Shown: positions 8,120 through 17,680 of the stretch, one piece after another
Position numbering within the stretch: the first letter of the stretch is position 1
How the letters are laid out: each line of letters starts with the position of its first letter
Source of the DNA: Pontibacter pamirensis
GTDB lineage: Bacteria; Bacteroidota; Bacteroidia; Cytophagales; Hymenobacteraceae
Direction: 5' to 3'
Assembly: GCF_010015475.1 (NCBI RefSeq)
Contig: NZ_SSNI01000025.1
Location: 1 to 64,000 of the forward strand
DNA: 64,000 nucleotides
Made by a program: the position numbers and the translations under genes
The notes under the pieces: generated by a model
Database searches by the model: none
Told to the model about the DNA's origin: nothing
What the model saw: only the letters and a program-made list of their open reading frames with translations

Positions 8120-10591
8120 ATGGAATTAGCGTTGCTGCTGTTGCTTATTGTACTGGTGTTATGGCTGTCGAACCTGCTCTCCGAAAAGTTAAAGCAGAGC
8201 TCAATTGACATCCGCCAACTCAGCGATGAGGTGCAGCAACTGCGGGAGCAGCTGGAAAAGCAGGCCCGGACCAATACACCTATTAACCCACCAGCTGCTA
8301 CAAGAACGACAGTGGCGCCTGCACCACCGCAACAGCAAGAGACGAAAACTCCTCTTACGCCACCAATTCCCGGACCAGAGCCAAAGCCTCCTGTTGCCCC
8401 TGCTCCTACGCCTTTGCGTGAACCTGCGCCACGGCGTATACCAGTGCCTGCCCCAGAACCGCAGCCTATAGCAGCTTTTACTTCAACAGAAGAACCAGTA
8501 GAATCAAAAAGCATTTTCTCTTCTTTCGGAGATAACCTGGATTTGGAGAAATTCATTGGCGAAAACCTCATCAACAAGCTTGGTATAGCAATACTGGTCC
8601 TGGGCATCGGCTTCTTCGTGAAGTATGCCATTGACCAGGACTGGATAAACGAAGTGGGACGTGTGGCGATAGGTATTCTGGCAGGTGGTGCTCTGTTGGC
8701 AGTAGCGCACCGCCTGCGAAAGGGCTACCAAGCCTTCAGTTCTGTGCTGGTGGGCGGTGGCATGGCCGTTTTATACTTCACAGTTGCCATTGCCTTTCAC
8801 GAGTACCAACTGTTCAGCCAAACCGTCACTTTCCTGCTGATGGTGGGCATTACGGGCTTCTCTATTTTCATGTCTGTTGCCTATAACCGCATCGAACTGG
8901 CAGTATTGGCTTTGGTGGGCGGTTTTGCCAGTCCGTTTATGGTCAGCACAGGCGAGGGCAACTATGTGGTGCTGTTCTCTTTTATACTTATTCTGAACCT
9001 GGGCATTCTGGTGCTGGCTTACTTTAAAAAGTGGAACCTGCTCCATAGCATTGCTTATGTTTTCACAATTATCCTCTACGGCGGCTGGCTCTCTACCCGC
9101 GTCATCGGGGAACCGGACCGGCCTTATATTGGAGCTTTGGTGTTTGCCACGCTGTTCTACCTGGTCTTCTTCGGCATGAACATTATCAACAACATCAAAG
9201 AAAGCCGCCGCTTTACAGCTCCTGAAATTATGATGTTGCTGAGCAACACCTTTCTCTACTACTCCGCAGGCATGTATGCACTGGCGAATGTGGCAGGAGG
9301 TGCTTATCAAGGCCTGTTTACTGCCGCTATAGCCGTGTTTAATTTCGTGTTTGCTTACCTGCTATACCAGCGGCAGAGCACCGACCGCAATCTGGTGTAC
9401 CTGCTCATCGGCGTGGTGCTTACGTTCCTCAGCTTAACAGCTCCTGTGCAGCTGGAGGGTAATTTTATCACCTTATTTTGGGCGCTGGAGGCTGTTCTGC
9501 TTCTGTGGCTCTCACAGAAATCAGGTATAAAGCTGATTAGAACTGCCTCTGTGGTAGTGTTGGCACTGATGCTCTTCAGCCTGATAATAGATTGGAGCAT
9601 CTACAGCATGCCACTGGAAGCGCCGCTAAATGTTGTCTTCAATAAAGTGTTTATAACCGGCATAGTAGCGGTGCTGTCGATAGCTGCTACCTTTTGGTTG
9701 CTGCGCCGTGAGGAGGACGAAGAGGCTCCGGTGCTCTTTTCCTTTCTACCGGTAAGCCTGTATCGGACACTGGTGGCCGTCGTGTTTGCCCTGACCTTCT
9801 ATGCGGTGCTGCTACTGGAGCTTCGTTACCAGCTAGACCGTTTTGGTTTAAGCTATGGCACCCAGGCCTTCATCTTCGGGCTGTATAATTACATTTACGT
9901 GTTTGGGCTGTTGCTGGGAAGCAAGCGGATGCACAACGCCAGGTTCAGACTGGCTGCAGGAGTTCTGGCCGCTATTAGTACCATTACATACCTTGCGGTG
10001 CTCCACCCAATTACCATTGAAACCCGTAACCTATACCTTCTGGAGCAGGGCGAGAGCTTTGGCAGCTTCCTGCTGCACTACTTCCCGCTGGCACTTATTC
10101 TGGCGATGCTGACGGTACTGGTGCGTATGGTGCGGCAAGAGACAGGCTTCCGAAACAAAGCAGGCAAAGCAGCCCTTTGGGCATTGAGCTTTGTCGCTGT
10201 TTTTATAGCTAGTGCGGAGCTGGAACATATTGCCCTCCTCTCGCTGCATGAACCAAATGCCAGAATTGCACCACTGCTCGATCAGATCCGTAAAATCGGG
10301 TTTCCCATTCTCTGGGGCATCAGTTCTTTTGTGCTGATGATGATCGGGATGCAGCACAAGTTGAAGACACTGCGCATTATTTCCCTGTCGCTGTTCTTCC
10401 TCACGCTGGCCAAACTTTTCCTGTTCGATGTCATGGACATGTCAGAAGGCGGTAAGATTGCCGCTTTCATTTGCCTGGGCATGCTGCTGCTGGTGGTTTC
10501 TTTTATGTACCAGAAGCTGAAGGTGCTAATTTTGGAAGATGATACGAATGCAACCCCGCAAGAACCTTCTACCGATGGGTTTCATGCATAA
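8120..10591 (+). CDS. DUF2339 polytopic membrane protein
   Basis: An 823-residue membrane protein: N-terminal anchor (ALLLLLIVLVLWLSNLL), a short coiled coil (~residues 25-50), a proline-rich linker (~55-120), then more than 20 hydrophobic segments, starting FIGENLINKLGIAILVLGIGFFVKYAI. This is the DUF2339 arrangement. Function unknown; the family is often found next to DUF3999, as here, which suggests that the two act together in the envelope (inference). The 3' end overlaps the next gene by 8 bases. Confidence 0.85.
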   Translation: MELALLLLLIVLVLWLSNLLSEKLKQSSIDIRQLSDEVQQLREQLEKQARTNTPINPPAATRTTVAPAPPQQQETKTPLTPPIPGPEPKPPVAPAPTPLREPAPRRIPVPAPEPQPIAAFTSTEEPVESKSIFSSFGDNLDLEKFIGENLINKLGIAILVLGIGFFVKYAIDQDWINEVGRVAIGILAGGALLAVAHRLRKGYQAFSSVLVGGGMAVLYFTVAIAFHEYQLFSQTVTFLLMVGITGFSIFMSVAYNRIELAVLALVGGFASPFMVSTGEGNYVVLFSFILILNLGILVLAYFKKWNLLHSIAYVFTIILYGGWLSTRVIGEPDRPYIGALVFATLFYLVFFGMNIINNIKESRRFTAPEIMMLLSNTFLYYSAGMYALANVAGGAYQGLFTAAIAVFNFVFAYLLYQRQSTDRNLVYLLIGVVLTFLSLTAPVQLEGNFITLFWALEAVLLLWLSQKSGIKLIRTASVVVLALMLFSLIIDWSIYSMPLEAPLNVVFNKVFITGIVAVLSIAATFWLLRREEDEEAPVLFSFLPVSLYRTLVAVVFALTFYAVLLLELRYQLDRFGLSYGTQAFIFGLYNYIYVFGLLLGSKRMHNARFRLAAGVLAAISTITYLAVLHPITIETRNLYLLEQGESFGSFLLHYFPLALILAMLTVLVRMVRQETGFRNKAGKAALWALSFVAVFIASAELEHIALLSLHEPNARIAPLLDQIRKIGFPILWGISSFVLMMIGMQHKLKTLRIISLSLFFLTLAKLFLFDVMDMSEGGKIAAFICLGMLLLVVSFMYQKLKVLILEDDTNATPQEPSTDGFHA

Positions 10592-11828
10592 ACTTCTGTT
10601 TAGCATCCTGCTTCTGCTGAGCGGGAGCACGTTTGCAAAGGCACAAGAATATGAATGGAAGGCTCCTGTTGCGCCAGCACCTGAAAAGGGCTATTACCGC
10701 ATCCTGCTTTCTCCGGAGGTAAGAGGCAATTTACAGGCTGATCTCTCAGATGTAAGGCTGATAAATGAGCAGCAACAGGAAGTGCCTTACCTCCTGCGCA
10801 GCGAGCAGCCTGTGCAGTATAAGAAACTTTTCAAACCTTACATTATCCTGCATTACGACCGCGACAAAGACTGCTGTTCTGAACTGCTAATCGAGAACAC
10901 AGATAAGCGGAAAATCGACAATATCAGCCTGCTCATCAAAAACGCAGATGTGCAGAAACAGGTGCGTCTCAGCGGCAGCGACGACCGCGAGAACTGGTTT
11001 GTACTAAAGGCACAGGATGTGCTGCACACTCTCAACAGCACAGAAAGCACCGCCAGGCTTAGGTTGCTGGAGTTCCCGCTCAACGATTACCGCTACCTGC
11101 GCCTGCAACTCAACGACTCCAGTAGCGCCCCTCTCAACATCCTGCAGGCCGGCTACTACGACACACAAACAGAGACCGGTCAGTATACCGCCATTCCGGT
11201 GCAACAGGTCACCCGCACCGACAGCGCCAGATACACCTATATCAGGCTGCAGTTTGCCGGGCCTGCGTACCCGGAGCAACTGGACATGAACATCACCTCT
11301 CCAGCGCTATACCTGCGTGAGGGCTACGTGATAGCCGGCAAAGCAACCCCTACCAGGAAAAGGAAGCGCCGCAGGAGGCTAAGCGAAACCGAGCCTGTGC
11401 GCGTGAATTTTACGCTTAACGCAAACGCACCTGCCCGCATCGCACTGCCACGCCGCCAGGTGCAGGAACTCACCATTGTCATTGACAATGCCGATAACCC
11501 GCCATTGCAGATAGCAGACATTACACCGCTGCAGTTCAACCGCTACCTGGTGGCAAACCTGGAGGCGAATGAAACTTATACCCTCTACTTCGGTGATAAA
11601 GACGCTGCAGCGCCCCTGTATGACCTTGAGTTCTTCAGCGACAGCATTCCGTCTGACCTGCCTGTGCTTATGACCACAAACATACATACAGTAACGGAGC
11701 GCCAACAGGCTACAGGCTGGAATGCCTCTAAATTCCTGCTTTGGGCAGCTATTGGTGTAGTAGTAGCAGGTTTAGGTTATATGACAGTGCGTATGTTGAG
11801 AGAGATGGAGCGGGAGAAAGGGCAGTGA
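10584..11828 (+). CDS. DUF3999 family membrane-anchored protein
   Basis: About 414 residues: signal peptide (MHKLLFSILLLLSGSTFAKAQ), a long beta-rich extracytoplasmic region containing discoidin-like strands (SDDRENWFVLKAQDVLH) and one C-terminal membrane helix (FLLWAAIGVVVAGLGYMTVRML). An ATG at 10539 would add 15 polar residues ahead of the signal peptide, so 10584 is preferred; it overlaps the DUF2339 stop, implying translational coupling. A run of basic residues (KRKRRRR) sits in the middle of the ectodomain. Function unknown. Confidence 0.8.
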   Translation: MHKLLFSILLLLSGSTFAKAQEYEWKAPVAPAPEKGYYRILLSPEVRGNLQADLSDVRLINEQQQEVPYLLRSEQPVQYKKLFKPYIILHYDRDKDCCSELLIENTDKRKIDNISLLIKNADVQKQVRLSGSDDRENWFVLKAQDVLHTLNSTESTARLRLLEFPLNDYRYLRLQLNDSSSAPLNILQAGYYDTQTETGQYTAIPVQQVTRTDSARYTYIRLQFAGPAYPEQLDMNITSPALYLREGYVIAGKATPTRKRKRRRRLSETEPVRVNFTLNANAPARIALPRRQVQELTIVIDNADNPPLQIADITPLQFNRYLVANLEANETYTLYFGDKDAAAPLYDLEFFSDSIPSDLPVLMTTNIHTVTERQQATGWNASKFLLWAAIGVVVAGLGYMTVRMLREMEREKGQ

Positions 11829-11842
11829 AAGGGGCAAAAACA

Positions 11843-11877
11843 AATCCCCTGTCACGCAATTACAACGGCAGGGGATT
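11843..11877. terminator. hairpin between convergent genes
   Basis: AATCCCCTG (11843-11851) and CAGGGGATT (11869-11877) lie between the ends of the DUF3999 gene and dsbD and may serve both. Confidence 0.5.
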
Positions 11878-11905
11878 ACAATGAAGGTTTGGTTTCTGGT
11901 TATAC

Positions 11906-14128
11906 CTACTGCTGTGCTACCTGGTCGTGCCTTGCCTTGTAGGAAGCGACACCTGCATCCAAGAAATTCACGAAGTTCTCCACGTTCAGGTCGTAGGAGA
12001 TAGGCTTTACCAGCACATTCTCGTTCTCATCCATCAGCACATAATAGGGCTGCGCATTTACGTTGAATTTAGAAATTTGGTAATCAGCGTATTGCTTCCC
12101 GATGGTCTTTTTCACTTTGTCATCGTAGCTGCTGGTGTACCAATCTGCCTCGGGCAGCTCTGTTTTGTCATCGACATAGAGCGCTACAATCACATAGTCC
12201 TCACGCAGGCGTTGTAACACCGCCGGGTCCGACCACACGTTGGCTTCCATCTCGCGGCAGTTCACACAGCCATGGCCTGTGAAATCTATGAAGATAGGCT
12301 TGTCTTGCTCGGCAGCGCAGCGCTTTGCCTGCTCCAGGTCAAAATACCCTTTCAGGCCATGTGGCAGGTGCAGGAAATCAGCATATTTCGGCGGCTCACA
12401 TAGCTGGTTCACATCTGAGGCTGCACTTGCTGCTCCTCCTCCTTGTTGCGCGATCAGGTTCAGATTGAAGTCCTGGGTGGTCTGTGGCGGCAGGTAACCT
12501 GCCAGGGCTTTGAGTGGCGCACCAAACATACCTGGCACCAGGTATATTACAAAGGCAAAAGTGACGATGGCCAGGAACAGACGCGGCACACTGATATACT
12601 TCAACTCAGAGTCGTGGGAGAACTTGAGTTTACCCAGCAGGTAAAAGCCCATGAGCGAGAAAATAATTATCCAGAGGGCGAGGTATACTTCCCTGTCCAG
12701 AATACCCCAGTGGTATACCTGGTCGGCAACACTTAGAAATTTAAGCGCCAGCGCCAGCTCTATGAAACCAAGCACCACCTTTACAGAATTCAGCCAGCCG
12801 CCAGACTTTGGCAGGCCGCTCAGCCACGACGGGAAAACAGCAAACAAGGTAAAAGGCAGCGCAAAAGCCAGCGAGAAGCCAAACATACCGACAACCGGAC
12901 GTATGGTCTCGCCGCCTGCCGATGCTACCAGGATGCTGCCCACAATTGGTCCTGTGCAGGAGAAGGACACCAGAGCTAATGTAAAAGCCATAAAAAACAC
13001 GCCAATCCAGCCGCCTCTATCGGCCTGGGCATCTACTTTAGTAAGCCAGGAACTCGGCAGCGTTATCTCGAACATGCCAAAGAAAGACATGGCAAAAAGC
13101 AGGAACACTGCGAAGAACAGCAGGTTGGGAAACCAGTGTGTACTTAAAAAGTTAGCGCCATCAGCGCCAAAAAGCTTGGCGACCACCGTACCGATGATGG
13201 TATAAATAGCGATGATGGACACGCCATAGACCAGGGCTTTCAGAATGGCCTGCCCTCTGCTGCCACTGCTTCCTGTAAAGAAACTTACCGTCATGGGCAC
13301 CATCGGGAACACACAGGGTGTGAGCAGCGCAACCAGCCCCGAGCCAAAGGCAATCAGCATAAAAGCCCATAGACCATCGGCGGCAACCTCAGGCGCAGGC
13401 TCAGCGATAGCAGCGGGAACCTCGCTGGCTGTTGCCTCACCAGTAGGTGCACTCAGCTCCGGAATTACGGCCAGTGCTTCTGTGCTGTTTGGGGAAGCGG
13501 CAGTATCTTCAGTAGCAGCGGCCTGTGTACCGGCAGGCTCTTGTGCAGGAGGTGCAGGCTTTTGTTCTGGTGCGTCCTGCTCTACTTTTACAGGCACTTT
13601 ATTAGCAGGTTGGGCAGCAGGACTCGCAGCGGGCGTAACAGCTATTTGTTTATTTGTGAAGGTGAATGTGTCATCGAACGGTATACAGCGTCCGTCAACA
13701 TCTGTGCATACCTGGTACTCATACTCGCCTTTTACCTGCAGGTCAGGCTGCAACACGCGTATTTTCTGGCGAAACTGTGCTGTGCCGGTAAAGTAGGTAT
13801 ACTCTCCCTCCCAGATGTCGTCGTACTTCTTTTTCGGGTTAACGGGTTTAATTTCCCCCACCAACTCATAGGACGGATGCTTCTGGAAATCAAACTCCGT
13901 TACCATCGGCCCGAGGTCAGGGTCAAAGTCAGAGGAGTAGAGGTACCAATCTTTGTCAATTTTAACGTTAAAGATTAATTCCACCTCCTCACCTACAGCC
14001 ACCTGTTTTTTAGAGACGTCATAGCTCCAGACAGCAGGCTTGAGCACCTGTGCCTGCGCCAGCACGGCCACCATCATAAGCAGCCAGGTGGCCAGCAACT
14101 GCTTTACTATCTTATTTCTATTCATCAT
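11906..14128 (-). CDS. dsbD: thiol:disulfide interchange protein DsbD-like
   Basis: About 740 residues carrying reducing equivalents from the cytoplasm to periplasmic thiols. In order: signal peptide (LLATWLLMMVAVLAQAQ), N-terminal DsbD-alpha-like domain (residues ~30-170), alanine/proline/glutamate-rich linker, a membrane domain with two conserved cysteines (LLTPCVFPMVP and VSFSCTGPIVGS), and a C-terminal thioredoxin-like domain with C621-V-N-C624. The 24 extra codons upstream of 14128 do not look like a signal sequence and would lie near the predicted promoter, so the start is set at the ATG-ATG pair at 14128/14125. Confidence 0.9.
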   Translation of the reverse strand: MMNRNKIVKQLLATWLLMMVAVLAQAQVLKPAVWSYDVSKKQVAVGEEVELIFNVKIDKDWYLYSSDFDPDLGPMVTEFDFQKHPSYELVGEIKPVNPKKKYDDIWEGEYTYFTGTAQFRQKIRVLQPDLQVKGEYEYQVCTDVDGRCIPFDDTFTFTNKQIAVTPAASPAAQPANKVPVKVEQDAPEQKPAPPAQEPAGTQAAATEDTAASPNSTEALAVIPELSAPTGEATASEVPAAIAEPAPEVAADGLWAFMLIAFGSGLVALLTPCVFPMVPMTVSFFTGSSGSRGQAILKALVYGVSIIAIYTIIGTVVAKLFGADGANFLSTHWFPNLLFFAVFLLFAMSFFGMFEITLPSSWLTKVDAQADRGGWIGVFFMAFTLALVSFSCTGPIVGSILVASAGGETIRPVVGMFGFSLAFALPFTLFAVFPSWLSGLPKSGGWLNSVKVVLGFIELALALKFLSVADQVYHWGILDREVYLALWIIIFSLMGFYLLGKLKFSHDSELKYISVPRLFLAIVTFAFVIYLVPGMFGAPLKALAGYLPPQTTQDFNLNLIAQQGGGAASAASDVNQLCEPPKYADFLHLPHGLKGYFDLEQAKRCAAEQDKPIFIDFTGHGCVNCREMEANVWSDPAVLQRLREDYVIVALYVDDKTELPEADWYTSSYDDKVKKTIGKQYADYQISKFNVNAQPYYVLMDENENVLVKPISYDLNVENFVNFLDAGVASYKARHDQVAQQ

Positions 14129-14172
14129 TTGGGTTGGTTCGCAAATAATACCGGTACAGGGCACTTCAACTT

Positions 14173-14201
14173 CAAAAATAGCAGCATTACACTCCTGCAA
14201 A
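14173..14201 (-). promoter_or_regulatory. dsbD promoter, Bacteroidota type
   Basis: On the minus strand TTTG (14201-14198), 17 nt, then TATTTTTG (14180-14173). It would give a leader of roughly 40 nt before the ATG at 14128 and supports that start over the longer frame. Confidence 0.5.
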
Positions 14202-14205
14202 AATA

Positions 14206-14709
14206 GGCATTTTTGTACTGATCCGGCACCCGATGTCCTGGGTGTCGGATAAACAACAACTAAATAGACCTTAACGTTACCTGTTCCGGCATATAAAACT
14301 GCTATAGTGGGTGCAGGTGCCCCTTTATAAGTCAGGAGCCAGCTCTCTCTTTATTCTTTCGAAAAAAATTATCTCGCATTCAGTACAACTTTATCCTAGC
14401 CTGCTCCAGCTCAGGTACCCTCTATAGCAGTTTAAATACATATTTTGCAATATTTAATCAGTAAAATGCAGCCACACCGATACAATTTTAAATAAACATT
14501 TAGCAATTTATATATTAAAAAATAAACATAGTTAAATACTTTCCGTATTTGATACCATAACAAAGACATTCACATGTTATACAGATAGCTTAACCATTAA
14601 ATGGTATACACTCACTAACAAAACGAGCTTTCTGTGTAACCCTGTGAATTATATATCAAATTATCTTGTAATATTTACATCAGGCAATATAAAATAGAAC
14701 ACATCAGAA
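14206..14709. other. AT-rich intergenic region without a recognised gene
   Basis: About 500 bases between dsbD and the next + strand gene. The right half is strongly AT-rich (14440-14660). I find no ORF, terminator or clear promoter motif; it probably carries upstream control sequence for the 14710 gene. Confidence 0.5.
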
Positions 14710-15021
14710 ATGGAAGAAACTCTACAAAGCTATGTTGATTTCACTTTGCGGACCGAGTGTGGCAAGATGTTCGAGAATGTCTTCAAAGCTATCAAGTTAG
14801 TGCGCGATGAGAAGCACAACTTCCATATAGTGTACAAAACTTTTTCTGATGAGTATATTTACTCCTTTTGTAATCCTTTTCTGGATGAAGCTGCCACACA
14901 TACTTATACTATCATATCTGAGTCAGAGGCCCGGAACATTTTTCTACCCCGCCTGTCTCAGGAAAACGCCAGCGAGTTATTCAGCACCGCCAAGGCGACC
15001 CCTGCGCAGTTGCGCTCCTGA
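14710..15021 (+). CDS. small hypothetical protein
   Basis: A 103-residue soluble protein starting MEETLQSYVDFTLRTECGKM. No signal peptide or known motif. It is followed at once by a strong terminator and preceded by a long AT-rich leader region, so it looks like a separately regulated single gene. Function cannot be given. Confidence 0.7.
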   Translation: MEETLQSYVDFTLRTECGKMFENVFKAIKLVRDEKHNFHIVYKTFSDEYIYSFCNPFLDEAATHTYTIISESEARNIFLPRLSQENASELFSTAKATPAQLRS

Positions 15022-15043
15022 CCATTTACACATGTCTGAGAAC

Positions 15044-15074
15044 AAAAAGGTGCTTTGCGGCACCTTTTTGTTTT
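15044..15074 (+). terminator. strong intrinsic terminator
   Basis: AAAAAGGTGC (15044-15053) pairs with GCACCTTTTT (15060-15069), followed by GTTTT. Confidence 0.85.
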
Positions 15075-15231
15075 AGTGGCATCTATAAGATGCATACATA
15101 AAAAGCCCCTATACTGCCTGCACAGGCTGATATGGGCAGGTTTTGGCAACAGCAGCACCTCCCTTGGTGGTAAAAGCACGTATTTTGATTAATTTTACAG
15201 CTTTGCTGCTATACAACAGCAAGAACTCTCT

Positions 15232-16548
15232 ATGACTTTTGATATACTGTTAACAATATTCCTGGTTCTTCTAAACGGTTTTTTTGTTGCGGCCGAGTTT
15301 GCACTCGTGAAGGTGCGCTCTTCACAAATTGAGCTGCGGGCGCTGGCAGGCCACAGCATGGCGAAACTAACCCAGAACATGCTAACGCACCTCGACGCCT
15401 ATCTCTCGGCCACGCAGTTGGGAATTACGCTTGCCTCGCTGGGCTTGGGTTGGATAGGCGAAAGCGTGGTATCGCAGATTGTGATTAACGTGATGGAGTA
15501 TTTTGGTTTTAGAGGTAGTGAAGTACTGGCCCACCAGATTGCCCTACCCATTTCCTTTGCCATCATTACCGTGCTGCACATTGTGTTTGGGGAGCTTGCC
15601 CCTAAGTCGCTGGCTATACAACGCTCTGAGTCTACTGCGCTGGCCGTGGCTTTTCCGCTTCGCTTCTTTTACGTTTTGTTCAGCCCCTTTATCTGGCTGT
15701 TGAACGGATTGGCTAACCTCGTGCTGCGCGGCATGGGCATACAGCCAACGCACGGTGCGGAGGTGCACTCAGCAGAAGAGCTGAGGCTGCTGTTTGAGCA
15801 GAGCGTGGAGAGCGGCGCCATTCTGGATGCGCACCACGAGCTGATTGAGAACGTGTTCGAGTTTAACGAGCGTATGGTAAAGCAGATACTGGTGCCGCGT
15901 ACAAAAGTGGCAGCTGTTGATGTTAACGTGTCGGAGCAGGAGCTGATGGAACTGATATTCAACGAAGGCTATTCGCGCCTGCCCGTTTACAGCGGGAACA
16001 TCGACAATATTGTGGGCATACTTTACGTAAAGGACATTCTGAGTATTGTGCGCCGTGGCGAGGCAATTCATGTTGAGGAGCTGATGCGCCCCGCTTACTT
16101 TGTGCCGGAAACCAAGAAAATAAACCTTTTGCTGAAGCAGTTTCAGCGCCGCCACATGCACATGGCCGTTGCCACAGATGAGTTCGGTGGCGTGTCGGGC
16201 ATTGTGACGATAGAAGACATTATAGAGGAGCTGGTAGGAGAGATACAGGACGAGTACGACGAGGAGGTGCCCATCGTACAGAAAGTCGGCGACTTTGATT
16301 ATAAAGTGAGTGGTTCTGCCACCGTCTCCGATGCCAATGACTACCTGCCTTACCCGCTGCCCGAAGGCGAAGACTATGAAACAGTGGGTGGCCTGCTGAA
16401 CGTAATCTACGGACAGATACCGGAAAACCTGAACGAGATCACCAGCTTCAATGAGTATGAGGTGCGGGTTCTGGAAAAATCGGAAAGGCGCGTGGAGTGG
16501 GTACTCTTTAAAGTGCGCGAAGAAATGCTGAAGGGAGAGGAAGAATAA
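15232..16548 (+). CDS. CNNM/CorC-type (HlyC/CorC) transporter
   Basis: A 438-residue inner-membrane protein: DUF21 transmembrane domain (residues ~1-180, starting FDILLTIFLVLLNGFFVAAEFALVK), paired CBS domains (~200-335; VPRTKVAAVD, EFGGVSGIVTIEDIIEELVGEI) and a C-terminal CorC_HlyC domain (~350-430). The family includes Mg2+/Co2+ exporters and the GldE gliding accessory proteins; which applies here cannot be decided from context. The hemerythrin gene follows after 7 bases, so the two are likely co-transcribed. Confidence 0.9.
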   Translation: MTFDILLTIFLVLLNGFFVAAEFALVKVRSSQIELRALAGHSMAKLTQNMLTHLDAYLSATQLGITLASLGLGWIGESVVSQIVINVMEYFGFRGSEVLAHQIALPISFAIITVLHIVFGELAPKSLAIQRSESTALAVAFPLRFFYVLFSPFIWLLNGLANLVLRGMGIQPTHGAEVHSAEELRLLFEQSVESGAILDAHHELIENVFEFNERMVKQILVPRTKVAAVDVNVSEQELMELIFNEGYSRLPVYSGNIDNIVGILYVKDILSIVRRGEAIHVEELMRPAYFVPETKKINLLLKQFQRRHMHMAVATDEFGGVSGIVTIEDIIEELVGEIQDEYDEEVPIVQKVGDFDYKVSGSATVSDANDYLPYPLPEGEDYETVGGLLNVIYGQIPENLNEITSFNEYEVRVLEKSERRVEWVLFKVREEMLKGEEE

Positions 16549-16555
16549 CATATCT

Positions 16556-17011
16556 ATGAAACGACACCAGAGCCTGCAGCCTATCTCGCGCCAGCACCAC
16601 GGGGGTTTGCTAACAGCCAGGCTCCTGCAACATGGCGCCCCGCCTTATAAAGGAATGCCCACCACAGACGCTGCCAAGCGGGAGTACGTGCTGCAGTTTT
16701 ACAAAGAGCACCTGCAGCCTCACTTCGTCTTAGAAGAGGCGACTGTTTTTGCGCTTGCCGGCGCTTTCTCTGCTAGCTTAAAGCAGCAGGCTGAACAGCT
16801 GCAGGCAGAGCACCGGAAACTGGAAGAGCTGATTCAAGTTTTGCCGCAGGCTACCGATGCAGCACTGCCGGATAAGCTCCATGAGGTGGGGCAGCTTTTA
16901 GAGCAGCACATCCGGCAGGAAGAACGCGTATTCTTTGAGCAACTGCAGCAAGAGTTGCCCGCAGATAAACTTCGCCTGCTGGAGGAGCAGGTGCTACAGC
17001 ACTCAGCTTAA
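16556..17011 (+). CDS. hemerythrin HHE domain protein
   Basis: A 151-residue four-helix protein with spaced histidines and acidic residues expected of an HHE iron-binding domain: RQHH near residue 14, HFVLEEATVF near 55, QAEHRKLEE near 85 and EQHIRQEERVFFEQL near 120. Likely non-haem di-iron binding, perhaps oxygen or NO sensing or iron repair; the exact role is unknown. The 3' end overlaps the converging gamma carbonic anhydrase gene by 4 bases. Confidence 0.8.
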   Translation: MKRHQSLQPISRQHHGGLLTARLLQHGAPPYKGMPTTDAAKREYVLQFYKEHLQPHFVLEEATVFALAGAFSASLKQQAEQLQAEHRKLEELIQVLPQATDAALPDKLHEVGQLLEQHIRQEERVFFEQLQQELPADKLRLLEEQVLQHSA

Positions 17012-17532
17012 ACTAAATCACGACCTGTGAACCAGCCGCTGTACATCACGTAGTTGTTGGCTACCTTATCCAGGCCTTCGATCTGCTCCGGGCTCAGCTG
17101 CTTCACTTTTTTAGCCGGAATGCCCGCATAAATCCACCCTGATTCGCACAAGGTATTTTCGAGCACAATAGCCCCCGCCGCCACAATGCAGTTCTGTTGC
17201 ACCACCGCATTATCCATTACAATAGACCCCATTCCTATCAGCACATTGTCTTCCACGGTGCAGCCATGCACAATCGCGTTGTGGCCGATAGACACGTTAC
17301 TGCCTATAGTGGTGGCAGCTTTCTGATAAGTGCAGTGAATGACAGCCCCATCCTGTATGTTCGACTTGTCTCCGATGCGGATGCTGTTCACATCACCCCT
17401 AATCACGGCGTTAAACCAGACAGAGCACTCGTTGCCCAAGATTACATCGCCTACCAGGGTGGCGTTCTCTGCTATAAAACAGCCTGTGCCCATTTGTGGC
17501 TTCACACCTTTAACCGGAAGTATAACTGGCAT
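17008..17532 (-). CDS. gamma-class carbonic anhydrase family protein
   Basis: A 174-residue left-handed beta-helix (hexapeptide repeat) protein. The three zinc-ligand histidines of the gamma class are all present: H66 (AVIHCTYQ), H84 (SIGHNAIV) and H89 (VHGCTV). Related YrdA/PaaY proteins often have weak or no CO2 hydration activity, so the biochemical role is not certain. It lies downstream of the radical SAM gene on the same strand, separated by an inverted repeat. Confidence 0.88.
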   Translation of the reverse strand: MPVILPVKGVKPQMGTGCFIAENATLVGDVILGNECSVWFNAVIRGDVNSIRIGDKSNIQDGAVIHCTYQKAATTIGSNVSIGHNAIVHGCTVEDNVLIGMGSIVMDNAVVQQNCIVAAGAIVLENTLCESGWIYAGIPAKKVKQLSPEQIEGLDKVANNYVMYSGWFTGRDLV

Positions 17533-17533
17533 A

Positions 17534-17680
17534 GTTTAATTGTTAAATTGTTGAATTGTTAAATAGATAAGTATATGATGGCACATAAAACGCATATCGC
17601 CCCACCTTTTACAGAGTTACTGTATTCATTTCATCATAACGAACCAACAATTTAACCATTCAACAATTTAACAATTAAAA
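17534..17680. repeat. 31-nt inverted repeat built from TTGTTAAA units
   Basis: The left arm (17534-17564) and right arm (17650-17680) are inverted copies matching at 29 of 31 positions, with an ~85-nt spacer. Each arm holds tandem TTGTTAAA/TTGTTGAA units. The right arm overlaps the last codons and stop of the radical SAM gene. Confidence 0.8.
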
